Positions 16,436 through 23,928 of a stretch of 64,000 nucleotides of DNA are shown here, in pieces (position 1 is the stretch's first letter; every line of letters starts with the position of its first letter). The stretch comes from Sabulibacter ruber (GTDB taxonomy: Bacteria; Bacteroidota; Bacteroidia; Cytophagales; Hymenobacteraceae). Location: positions 404,944 to 468,943 of the forward strand of contig NZ_JAFFID010000005.1 in NCBI RefSeq assembly GCF_017355955.1, written 5' to 3'. Below the pieces are notes generated by a model. That model saw only the letters and a list, made by a program, of their open reading frames with translations, was not told where the DNA came from and searched no databases. The position numbers and the translations under genes were made by a program.

Positions 16436-18469
16436 TTAGATAACGGTAACTTGTTCCAAAGCTTCGGCCACAGATTGTACCGGCAACTGGCAGGCCTTAT
16501 TGTAGCAGACGTACAGGGTGGTCTGGCCGCCCTGGGCAGTACGGTCTTCTAAAAGCGGCAGGATGGACTCACCTTCTTCTTTGCGACCCGCTAATATAGC
16601 GTTTGGCAGGAAATGCTGCTGTACTAGCCCCCGGAACGAATGCACGTCTGGACCCACAATGGCAATCTCGGCGGTTGGTTTCAGTTTCAGGAAATATAAA
16701 CTTGCCCAGTTTGCCAGGTGCGAAGGCTCCTGTACCACCAGATCCCGAACTTTGGAGAGCATTTTCTCTGAGAGCTGCACATAGCGTTCCTTGTCAAAAT
16801 AGTGCCCCAGGAAATGCAGATTCATGGCCATTACAGAATTAGAAGCCGGAATCACATTGTCAAAAATTTCTTTTTTCTTGGCAATCAACTGCTCTCCGGC
16901 GGTGCTGGTAAAGTAAAAGAGATCTTCCTGTGGGTCAAAAAAATGGGTGAGGGTATGCTCGGTTAGTTTTTTAGCCTCTTTTAGCCAATTCTCCTCAAAA
17001 GTAGCCTGGTACATGCCAATGAAAGCCTGGATGAGCAGGGCGTAGTCTTCCAGGAAACCGTCAATAGTGGCTTTGCCTTTTTTGTAGTTATGGAAGAGCT
17101 GGGTGCCTTGCTTTAGATTGTTCAACAGGAAGTTAGCATTGGTGCAGGCTAGTTCCAGCATTCTGGGTTCCCCGAAAGCCTTGTACGCATCCGTAAGACC
17201 GATCAGCATGAGCGCGTTCCAGGACGTGAGGATCTTATCATCCAATCCTGGGCGCACCCGTTCTGCCCGTACCTGCAGCAAAGTATCTTTCCAATTCTGC
17301 ACGTGTTCCTGCAGTTCTTCCAGGGTCAGTCCTTGGTCAGCCGCAAACGCTTCATCGGTTTGGCGCCGGTGCAGTATGTTTACCCCGTGCTCCCAGTTTC
17401 CTTCTGGATTGGTATTGTAGTATTTGCTGGCTAGTTCTGCGTCTTCGCCTAAGGCCTCTTGCAGCTCTTCCTGGGTGAAAACATAGAACTTTCCTTCCAC
17501 GCCTTCACTGTCGGCATCCAGGGAGGAGTAGAAGCCGCCTTCGGGGCTCATGAGTTCGCGCTCCACAAAGGCAATGGTCTCCTGCACCACCTGTTTGTAC
17601 AATTCACTGCGGGTCACTTGATAGGCCTCAGAATACAGGCTAATTAGTTGCCCGTTGTCATACAGCATTTTCTCAAAGTGCGGCACCAGCCATTCCTCGT
17701 CCACCGAATACCGCGCGAAACCTCCGCCTACCTGGTCGTAAATACCGCCAAAAGCTATTTCTTCCAGGGTGAGGTTTACCTGTTCCAGCGCAGTTAGATC
17801 CTGGCTATGGTGGTAATAGCGCAGCAGAAAACGCCAGATGCTGGTCATTGGGAATTTGGGGGCTCCGGTGGTGCCGCCCCGTTTCAGGTCAAAACGGCTT
17901 TTCAGGCGCTGAAACATCTGCTCAAACGCCACCGGGTTGAAGTCTGGATTGCTTTTCTGCAGCCCGTACTTGGCCAGTTCGCTCTGGTTCAGGTGCTCGG
18001 CAAATTGATCGGCGGATTTGTCCAGCTCGGCCCGACTTTTCCGGTACGCTTCCGCGATGCTCTGGAGCAATTGCACCCAATTCTGCGGCGGGAAATAGGT
18101 ACCCCCGTAGAAGGGTTTGGCATCGGGGTTGAGGAAAACATTCAGGGGCCAACCGCCTTGTACGCCCATCGCAGTGAGGGCATCCATGTATACCTGGTCC
18201 ACATCGGGTCGTTCTTCGCGGTCTACCTTGATGCAGACAAAGTATTTGTTCATCACCTCAGCAATCTGCTCGTTCTCAAACGATTGGTGTTCCATCACGT
18301 GGCACCAGTGGCAGGCTGCGTAACCGATGCTCACCAAAATAGGCTTCTGCTCTTCTTTGGCTTTCTGCAGAGCCTCAGGCCCCCACGGGTACCAATCTAC
18401 CGGGTTGTAGGCGTGCTGTAACAGATACGGGCTGGATTCCTGCGCAAGGCGGTTGGGCTTTTTTTCCAT
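16436..18469 (-). CDS. Thioredoxin domain-containing protein, YyaL/SPATA20 family (DUF255)
   Basis: I start it at the ATG at 18469 (677 residues, MEKKPNRLAQESSPYLLQHA), because the N-terminus then matches the family; the longer frame to 18538 runs through an intergenic palindrome. The first 170 residues are a thioredoxin-like domain with a CHWC active site (AACHWCHVMEHQSFEN). The remainder is an (alpha/alpha)6 barrel typical of six-hairpin glycosidases (GGGFARYSVDEEWLVPHFEKMLYDN; NSVMAMNLHFLG). The biochemical role of the family is not settled; a redox or sugar-processing role has been proposed. It sits 65 bases after the GSCFA gene on the same strand. Confidence 0.9.
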   Translation of the reverse strand: MEKKPNRLAQESSPYLLQHAYNPVDWYPWGPEALQKAKEEQKPILVSIGYAACHWCHVMEHQSFENEQIAEVMNKYFVCIKVDREERPDVDQVYMDALTAMGVQGGWPLNVFLNPDAKPFYGGTYFPPQNWVQLLQSIAEAYRKSRAELDKSADQFAEHLNQSELAKYGLQKSNPDFNPVAFEQMFQRLKSRFDLKRGGTTGAPKFPMTSIWRFLLRYYHHSQDLTALEQVNLTLEEIAFGGIYDQVGGGFARYSVDEEWLVPHFEKMLYDNGQLISLYSEAYQVTRSELYKQVVQETIAFVERELMSPEGGFYSSLDADSEGVEGKFYVFTQEELQEALGEDAELASKYYNTNPEGNWEHGVNILHRRQTDEAFAADQGLTLEELQEHVQNWKDTLLQVRAERVRPGLDDKILTSWNALMLIGLTDAYKAFGEPRMLELACTNANFLLNNLKQGTQLFHNYKKGKATIDGFLEDYALLIQAFIGMYQATFEENWLKEAKKLTEHTLTHFFDPQEDLFYFTSTAGEQLIAKKKEIFDNVIPASNSVMAMNLHFLGHYFDKERYVQLSEKMLSKVRDLVVQEPSHLANWASLYFLKLKPTAEIAIVGPDVHSFRGLVQQHFLPNAILAGRKEEGESILPLLEDRTAQGGQTTLYVCYNKACQLPVQSVAEALEQVTVI

Positions 18470-18490
18470 AGTTTCAATAGGTAAGTAACA

Positions 18491-18532
18491 GGCTGTTTCA
18501 GGCTTCTTTTCAGGGAAAGAGGCTGAAAACAG
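18491..18532. repeat. Short intergenic palindrome of the CTGTTTT family
   Basis: CTGTTT-CAG...CTGAAAACAG arms enclose an inner TTTTC-AGG-GAAA pair. It lies between the GSCFA stop and the chosen start of the thioredoxin-domain gene. Confidence 0.5.
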
Positions 18533-18534
18533 TA

Positions 18535-19518
18535 TCAATGCATACGCAACTGGCGCTGAACGGTAGCAATTTCGGCTTCTACATCGGTATCCGTAGCCAA
18601 AGCCTGAAGCTTTTGCAGGAGCCGTTGCAGGAATTGCTGATGGGCCGGGCTATCAGGCTGGAAAGGTCTATGCGCCAGTTCACGCTGAATTTCATTCCAA
18701 CGGGGCAGAAACTCCTTGAAGTACGGATCGGCGTAAGAGTCAATGAATTTTTTCCAGATGTATTCCTCTGCCATTTCGGAGGGATGGATCAGATCAGGTC
18801 CGTAAAACCGGTAATCCCGCAAGTCGTCTAACAGCAACTCGTAAGCCGGAAAGTAGGTGATGTGAGGATGAAGCTCCAGAGCTTGGTGGGTGGCTACCCT
18901 TAATAGGCTTTTACTCACGCTGTTCAGCGGAAGCGTGTCTTTGATATGGCGCACCGGGCTTACGGTTAAAATCACCTGTACCTTAGGGAACTGGCTTTGT
19001 AACAGCTGCAAGGTTTGGCGTGTGTCTTGCACAATTTCTTCTAAGGATAACAGACGCTTATAAAAAGCCTTTTGCGGCACTTTATGGCAGTTAGCTACCA
19101 AAGACCCGGTATCTTTACGCTCATAAACAAAAGAAGTGCCCCAGGTGAGCATGACCGTTTCTGCCTGATGTAGGAACTGGTGTGCCTGATCAACTTGGTT
19201 TTTTAGGGTTTGTAGCAGAACTTCTTTGCTCTGGTGCGAGAAAGAAGAATGGAAATCAAAATGATACCAAAGACCGTTTTGGTCTACCAGTCCTTCCTCC
19301 AGAATTGCATATTCCTGAGTGATGGCGGCCCGCAGCAGTTTATGGATGGAGAGCGGATTAAAGATAGTGCCAAACGGGTTCACCAGAACCTTCGCTTTTA
19401 CCTGCTCCAGTTTCCGGCCCATTACCTCGGCAAAGCACGAGCCCATGGTATAGATGCCCCCGGTTCTGGAGATAAGCATAGGCGCGGCAGGAACCTGTAA
19501 TTCGGTACGAAACAGCAT
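18535..19518 (-). CDS. GSCFA domain-containing protein
   Basis: The protein has 327 residues. The family signature is present near the N-terminus: YTMGSCFAEVMGRKLEQ, followed by NPFGTIFNPLSIHKLL. Later blocks VMLTWGTSFVYERKDTG, VILTVSPVRHIKDTLPLNS and DLIHPSEMAEEYIWKKF (the SGNH-type D-x-x-H region) place it among GDSL/SGNH-like hydrolases, with the GSCFA Ser as candidate nucleophile. Substrates of this Bacteroidota-rich family are not known. TAGCTTTG (plus 19541-19548) upstream resembles a -7 element, but no clear -33 is seen; it follows the HAD gene by 34 bases. Confidence 0.9.
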   Translation of the reverse strand: MLFRTELQVPAAPMLISRTGGIYTMGSCFAEVMGRKLEQVKAKVLVNPFGTIFNPLSIHKLLRAAITQEYAILEEGLVDQNGLWYHFDFHSSFSHQSKEVLLQTLKNQVDQAHQFLHQAETVMLTWGTSFVYERKDTGSLVANCHKVPQKAFYKRLLSLEEIVQDTRQTLQLLQSQFPKVQVILTVSPVRHIKDTLPLNSVSKSLLRVATHQALELHPHITYFPAYELLLDDLRDYRFYGPDLIHPSEMAEEYIWKKFIDSYADPYFKEFLPRWNEIQRELAHRPFQPDSPAHQQFLQRLLQKLQALATDTDVEAEIATVQRQLRMH

Positions 19519-19552
19519 GGCTAGAAGAGTAAATAGAAAGCAAAGCTACTCT

Positions 19553-20251
19553 TTATACTTGTAACGTGGCTGGGGTTACAATGGGCTGCAGTTGTGCCAG
19601 GGAGTGAATGGTAAAAGTAGGATCAGCCGCCAGGCAAACGTCTTTTGCTCCGTAACCGTACGCTGCCCAACAGGAAGAAAGCCCGGCATTGTTCGCGAAA
19701 GCCAAATCTGCATCGGTATCGCCTACCATCAAGACCTGAGACGCTGCCAGGTGCGGGTATTTAGGTTGGATCACTTCATGAAACGCCATGGGATGCGGCT
19801 TCTTCTTGAGCGGAAGGCTGGGGTTGTCGCCAATGATCAGTTCAAAATACTCCCGCAGGTTAAATCTGGCGAGAGCATCCTCAATGGCCCGTTGTCCTTT
19901 GTTGCTGATAACCACACAGGAAATGCCCAGGCTTTTGAGATAGGGGAGAAGTTCCTCAGCTCCCTGGAACAAAGTGGTTAGGCGGCCACCGTCTGTGTCA
20001 TAGATGTGCCGGTAATGCAGCACCCATTCTTCTAATTCCTGGTTACTGTCTCTGCTTTGCAGCGGCGGATAAAGCAGAGGCAGCATCTCAGACAGATTGC
20101 CACCTGTGCCAATGGCCTGTTTGATGGTGTCTTCTGAAGGAGGCACAATGCCTTTTTGTTCAAACGCCTGCTGAAAGGTATAAAGAATGGCATTTTCTGT
20201 AGCGCAGAGCGTGCCGTCAAAATCAAAGATAACTACTGGGTAGGGCAACAT
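19553..20251 (-). CDS. HAD-superfamily phosphatase, phosphoglycolate phosphatase-like
   Basis: Starting at the ATG at 20251 gives 232 residues (MLPYPVVIFDFDGTLCATEN). All HAD motifs are visible: DFDGT with the nucleophilic Asp, VVISNKG (motif II, Ser/Thr), the lysine in KKKPHP (motif III) and VGDTDADLAFANNAG (motif IV). The insertion between motifs I and II is the helical cap of the Gph/PGP subgroup. It would hydrolyse phosphoglycolate or another small phosphate ester in the cytoplasm. Frame upstream of 20251 (to 20278) is unlikely to be translated. Confidence 0.88.
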   Translation of the reverse strand: MLPYPVVIFDFDGTLCATENAILYTFQQAFEQKGIVPPSEDTIKQAIGTGGNLSEMLPLLYPPLQSRDSNQELEEWVLHYRHIYDTDGGRLTTLFQGAEELLPYLKSLGISCVVISNKGQRAIEDALARFNLREYFELIIGDNPSLPLKKKPHPMAFHEVIQPKYPHLAASQVLMVGDTDADLAFANNAGLSSCWAAYGYGAKDVCLAADPTFTIHSLAQLQPIVTPATLQV

Positions 20252-20456
20252 AGGTCTGGTGAATGTGTACTTTACCAATTAACCCTAAGATAGGCAGATC
20301 TTCCTGGTAAAACCCTACCGAGAACGGAATTTAGAACTTTTTGTTTTCAAGCTGTGGGGCAAAGCTGATTTTCGGCTGCTTTTCAGGAAACACTGTTAAA
20401 ACACGAAAGCAGGATAGCGCTTGATGAGACGAGCGGAATAGGGCAGGGCTAAAACA

Positions 20457-20489
20457 AAAACATCCTGCCGGGTTACAGCAGGATGTTTT
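20457..20489 (-). terminator. Terminator of the rpsF-rpsR-rplI operon
   Basis: AAACATCCTGC and GCAGGATGTTT form an 11-bp stem with a nine-base loop, about 25 bases past the rplI stop. Confidence 0.88.
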
Positions 20490-20512
20490 CTTGATATAAG
20501 TACCAGCTACAA

Positions 20513-20956
20513 TTAAGCAGCTACTACGTTGAAGCGTACTTGGTGCTTCACTTCTTTGTGCAGGTTCAAGGTAGCAGTGTACTCGCCCAAAGATTTCACC
20601 TCCTGGTCAAAATCAATGCGCTTGCGGTCTACATCGTACCCTAAAGCTTTCAGAGCCTCAGAAACCTGCAGAGTAGTTACTGCACCAAAGATTCTACCGC
20701 TCTCACCGGCTTTCGCAGGGATTTCAAGAACAGTGTCACCAATACGGTTAGCCAGTTCCTGAGCATCTTTCTGGATTTTCTCTGCTTTGTGTGCAGCCTG
20801 ACGAATGTTTTCAGCTACAACTTTACGGGCAGAAGGAGTAGCCATTTCAGCTAAGCCTTGAGGAATCAAATAGTTACGGCCATAGCCAGGCTTTACGGTA
20901 ACGATATCGTTTTTGTAGCCTACGCCTTTAACGTCATCTTTCAGAATAACTTCCAT
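20513..20956 (-). CDS. rplI: 50S ribosomal protein bL9
   Basis: The 147-residue protein begins MEVILKDDVKGVGYKNDIVTVKPGYGRNYLIPQGLA, the standard bL9 N-terminal domain that binds 23S rRNA, followed by the long connecting helix and the C-terminal domain. It is the last gene of the rpsF-rpsR-rplI operon, 14 bases after rpsR. Its Shine-Dalgarno TAAGGAGG is perfect and contains the rpsR stop codon, which couples its translation to rpsR. Confidence 0.98.
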   Translation of the reverse strand: MEVILKDDVKGVGYKNDIVTVKPGYGRNYLIPQGLAEMATPSARKVVAENIRQAAHKAEKIQKDAQELANRIGDTVLEIPAKAGESGRIFGAVTTLQVSEALKALGYDVDRKRIDFDQEVKSLGEYTATLNLHKEVKHQVRFNVVAA

Positions 20957-20965
20957 CTCGTTTTA

Positions 20966-20973
20966 CCTCCTTA
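20966..20973 (-). promoter_or_regulatory. Perfect Shine-Dalgarno of rplI overlapping the rpsR stop
   Basis: TAAGGAGG lies nine bases before the rplI ATG, and its TAA is the rpsR stop codon. Such strong sites are uncommon in Bacteroidota and in this window. Confidence 0.8.
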
Positions 20974-21222
20974 TTTTAAAGAATCCGTTACGTAAGGCAA
21001 AATAGCCAAGTGGCGTGCTCTGGCAACGGCCTGAGAAACACGGCGCTGGAACTTCAAGCTGGTTCCAGTTAAACGACGTGGCAACAGTTTGCCTTGCTCG
21101 TTCACAAACTTCAATAAGAAGTTACCGTCTTTGTAATCAATGTACTGGATTCCGTTTTTCTTGAAACGGCAGTATTTTTTGCGCGTGTCTTGCTTGTGTA
21201 CTTTTTCGTTAACTAAACTCAT
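20971..21222 (-). CDS. rpsR: 30S ribosomal protein bS18
   Basis: The 83-residue protein carries the bS18 core KKYCRFKKNGIQYIDYKD, PRRLTGTSLKFQRRVSQAVARARHLAILPYV. Its ATG overlaps the rpsF stop (ATGA). bS18 binds bS6 on the 30S platform. In Bacteroidota ribosomes bS6, bS18 and bS21 form the pocket that hides the anti-Shine-Dalgarno of 16S rRNA. The gene has a strong AAGGAGG ten bases before the start. Confidence 0.98.
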   Translation of the reverse strand: MSLVNEKVHKQDTRKKYCRFKKNGIQYIDYKDGNFLLKFVNEQGKLLPRRLTGTSLKFQRRVSQAVARARHLAILPYVTDSLK

Positions 21223-21584
21223 GACGCTTGTGCCTCCTTTTTAGATGATTTAAACTCTCCGTTTCTACGGCGCTCGTTGTAAGCAACAGCGTGCTTATCC
21301 AGGGCAGTAGTTAAGAAGCGGATGATTTTCTCGTCACGACGGAACGCCAGCTCTAACTGATCCACAATGGTAGATGGACCTTGGAATTCCACGAGGTGAT
21401 AGAAACCAGTGTTTTTCTTCTGAATTGGGTACGCCAGTTTTTTTAGGCCCCAGTTCTCCTCATGGATAATGTCGGCGCCATTTTCCTTAAGCACCTGTCT
21501 GAACTTCTCGACCGTCTCCTGCATCTGAGCCTCGTTCAACAACGGGGTCATGATGTAGAGTACTTCGTAATTTTTTAAAGTCAT
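21219..21584 (-). CDS. rpsF: 30S ribosomal protein bS6
   Basis: The 121-residue protein begins MTLKNYEVLYIMTPLLNEAQ and has the bS6 signature WGLKKLAYPIQKKNTGFYHLVEF, with a Lys/Arg/Glu-rich tail. It is the first gene of the operon. No Shine-Dalgarno precedes it, in contrast to rpsR and rplI; translation presumably begins by the SD-independent route typical of the phylum. Confidence 0.98.
   Translation of the reverse strand: MTLKNYEVLYIMTPLLNEAQMQETVEKFRQVLKENGADIIHEENWGLKKLAYPIQKKNTGFYHLVEFQGPSTIVDQLELAFRRDEKIIRFLTTALDKHAVAYNERRRNGEFKSSKKEAQAS
21233..21239 (-). promoter_or_regulatory. Shine-Dalgarno of rpsR inside the rpsF coding region
   Basis: AAGGAGG lies ten bases before the rpsR ATG, within the last codons of rpsF. 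Confidence 0.75.
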
Positions 21585-21615
21585 TTGAAAAAAATGATTT
21601 TTTGGTTCGAAGGGG

Positions 21616-21647
21616 CAAAGGTAGAACCTTTTTTAACAAAATCCAAA
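21616..21647 (-). promoter_or_regulatory. Promoter of the rpsF-rpsR-rplI operon
   Basis: On the minus strand TTTG (21647-21644), a 20-base spacer and TACCTTTG (21623-21616) match the Bacteroidota consensus exactly. The predicted transcript starts near 21609, about 25 bases before rpsF. Confidence 0.85.
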
Positions 21648-22490
21648 GAAGCCCACACCTAAAGCGCAAAGAATGAGCTACAATTCTAGCAGAACTTAAT
21701 AAGAAGAGCGTTTTCAGGGCAATTTTGCTGAGAACAGGGCAAAACAGAATACCGTGAGTGTTCAGACTTAACCAGAATCTACCAGTTAACCTTTCTCTGG
21801 TGACCTTATTTCCAACACCTATATATATAGGAGTGACTGGAAGAAGCAGTTACATCTTTAATGATAGGAGGCAGGGTTGATGGATGCTGCTTGTTTGATG
21901 TATAAATCAGGAAGTTAAACGCTGGATTGAGTTGGATGCAGCCTTGAAAAGCTTAAGGATAAGTGGGAGGACTGAAATGTCTAATAAAATTGTGCTGATG
22001 TGGTTGGATTGTAGCACCGCAAATAGTACAAACGAAGACATGGTGCAATTGCTTCTGGCTGATGCCTTTGCCAAAAATGGTAGTAAAAGTGGCTTGCAGA
22101 AGAAAATATAGTGTGAAAAGGGTTCTCAGGCATAGGACATTGTTGCATGAGTGCTGATCCTTCGTACCTCTTGAAAAGCAATTGCACAAGGAGAAAGGAA
22201 TATTCATATACCTGAATATACTTCCCGTAGCTTGGTTATGAGTTGTTTATTGTTTAAATAATTGATTATTGTACTAAACAAATTTTATAGACTTGAAAGT
22301 AGTCAGGGAATGGGGTTATAGAGGAAGGGGCAGAGGGGCGCCAAAAGAGAGTCCGGAAAAGAGCAGGGAAAAAGTCAAGCTGTAATTTATAAAGGTTCTA
22401 AATAATGCCTAAACAAGCGATTAGAAGGGGTTTACCCTGATAAACCTATGTAAAAAAGGGGGTAAACCACACCCTAAAAATAAGGAATAT
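21648..22490. other. Long intergenic region between the ribosomal operon and the respiratory cluster
   Basis: About 840 bases separate divergent operons. It contains a degenerate CTGTTTT-family palindrome (about 21709-21756), a CCTATATATATAGG palindrome near 21830 and an inverted GGTTTACCC/GGGTAAACC pair close to the act promoter. The open frames here show no coding character. Nothing else is recognised. Confidence 0.5.
22429..22468. promoter_or_regulatory. Inverted repeat upstream of the act promoter, candidate operator
   Basis: GGTTTACCC (22429-22437) and GGGTAAACC (22460-22468) are exact inverted copies with centres 31 bases apart, about three helical turns. They end 26 bases before the -33 element. 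Role inferred from position only. Confidence 0.4.
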
Positions 22491-22494
22491 TGTG

Positions 22495-22525
22495 TTTGAT
22501 TAATGGTGTTCGGGTAGTAGATTTG
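22495..22525 (+). promoter_or_regulatory. Promoter of the act-cox respiratory cluster
   Basis: TTTG (22495-22498), a 19-base spacer and TAGATTTG (22518-22525) are a perfect Bacteroidota promoter. The predicted start is about 38 bases before actA. Confidence 0.85.
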
Positions 22526-22569
22526 TGCCCGTAATGTACTTTCACTATTCTTAACACTACAATTAAGCT

Positions 22570-23892
22570 ATGATTAGCTGTAAAAAGAGAGCAAAATATA
22601 CCTTCCTACTCCCTTTTCTCTTAATCTTCTTTGTTATTTCTTCTGCCTTCGCGCAGACGCCTGAGCAAAGTCAGACAGGGACGGCTGGTGTAACGCCTGG
22701 CGCCGAGACCCCGGCTGCGGGCGGAGGAGGTGCTGCTGATGCAGCCCTGATTGAAAATGGACAGACCCTGTTCAAGAACAACTGTACCCAATGCCACTCT
22801 GTAGGTTCTGATGTGGTGGTTGGACCTGGCTTGCGTGATGTTCACAAAAGAAGAAACCAGGCCTGGTTGTTGAAGTGGATCAAGAACTCAAGTGCTTTGA
22901 TCCAAAGCGGAGATAAAGATGCGGTAGCGGTATTCAACCAATACAACAAGCAGCAAATGCCTTCTTTCGCTTTCTCTGATGATGAGTTAAACTCTATCAT
23001 TGCTTACATCAAGAGCGCAAGCGAAACTCCTGAGAATGTTCAAAGCGCCCCTAACGAGGGTCCGGAAAGAGCAGAGGCAGGTAAGAATGTTGGTACAGAT
23101 GCAGTTGGTTCAGTTGGCGGTTATGTAGACCTGTTGCTAGTAGTTTTAGTAGTGGTGTTGATCGTACTGGTAGCTACACTCCTTATTATTGCTGCAGTTC
23201 TGAAAAACTACCTGAAAAGCAAAGGTGACCTGACCGGTGCTGAGCAGGAAATGCTGGAGCGTAGAACCAACTTTGCCAATATCTACAAGTCTAAGGCTGT
23301 AAGAGTTATTGTAGGGTTGATTGTAGTGGTAGTGCTGGTTGATATCTCTATTGACAAAGTGATGGGGATTGGTATTCACCAGGGGTATGCCCCAAGACAG
23401 CCAATCGCTTTCTCCCACAAACTGCACGCTGGTGATCACCAGATCAACTGTAACTATTGCCACACCTCTGTATATAAGAGCTCCAGTGCCAATATCCCTT
23501 CTGCGAACATCTGTATGAACTGCCACAGCCAGATCAAGAAAGAGTCGCCAGAAATCCAGAAAATCTACCGTGCAATTGAGAACAACAAGCCAATTGAGTG
23601 GATCCGGGTGCACAACCTGCCAGACTTGGCTTACTTCAACCACTCTCAGCACACTAAAGTTGGTGGTGTAGAATGTCAGACTTGCCACGGCCCAATTGAA
23701 ACTATGGAGGTTGTAGCACAATACTCTCCATTGACCATGGGCTGGTGTATTGACTGTCACCGCAACACTCCTCTGAATACAGAAGGAAACGCTTATTATG
23801 ACAACTTGGTGAAGTTGCATGAGAAGCAATCTAAAGGCGCCTTTGTGGTAGCGTCTAACGGTGGAACAGAATGTTCTAAATGCCACTACTAA
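22570..23892 (+). CDS. actA: Alternative complex III subunit ActA, six-heme cytochrome c with fused monoheme domain
   Basis: The 440-residue protein starts with a signal peptide (YTFLLPFLLIFFVISSAFAQ). An N-terminal class I cytochrome c domain has one CxxCH (CTQCH, about residue 72). Two hydrophobic segments follow (about 180-205 and 238-255). The C-terminal multiheme domain has five more CxxCH motifs: CNYCH, CMNCH, CQTCH, CIDCH and CSKCH, the last ending two residues before the C-terminus. ActA relays electrons from the quinol-oxidising subunits toward the oxidase. The classical pentaheme ActA lacks the extra N-terminal heme, so this is a fusion. First gene of the actABCDEF order. Confidence 0.93.
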   Translation: MISCKKRAKYTFLLPFLLIFFVISSAFAQTPEQSQTGTAGVTPGAETPAAGGGGAADAALIENGQTLFKNNCTQCHSVGSDVVVGPGLRDVHKRRNQAWLLKWIKNSSALIQSGDKDAVAVFNQYNKQQMPSFAFSDDELNSIIAYIKSASETPENVQSAPNEGPERAEAGKNVGTDAVGSVGGYVDLLLVVLVVVLIVLVATLLIIAAVLKNYLKSKGDLTGAEQEMLERRTNFANIYKSKAVRVIVGLIVVVVLVDISIDKVMGIGIHQGYAPRQPIAFSHKLHAGDHQINCNYCHTSVYKSSSANIPSANICMNCHSQIKKESPEIQKIYRAIENNKPIEWIRVHNLPDLAYFNHSQHTKVGGVECQTCHGPIETMEVVAQYSPLTMGWCIDCHRNTPLNTEGNAYYDNLVKLHEKQSKGAFVVASNGGTECSKCHY

Positions 23893-23928
23893 TCAATTCC
23901 ATATCCTGAATTTGAGTTTTTGAGATAT

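Noticed and set aside
21953..22207. 84-codon minus-strand frame with Cys and His residues
   Set aside because: No promoter, no plausible start context, composition of non-coding AT-rich DNA and no recognisable domain.
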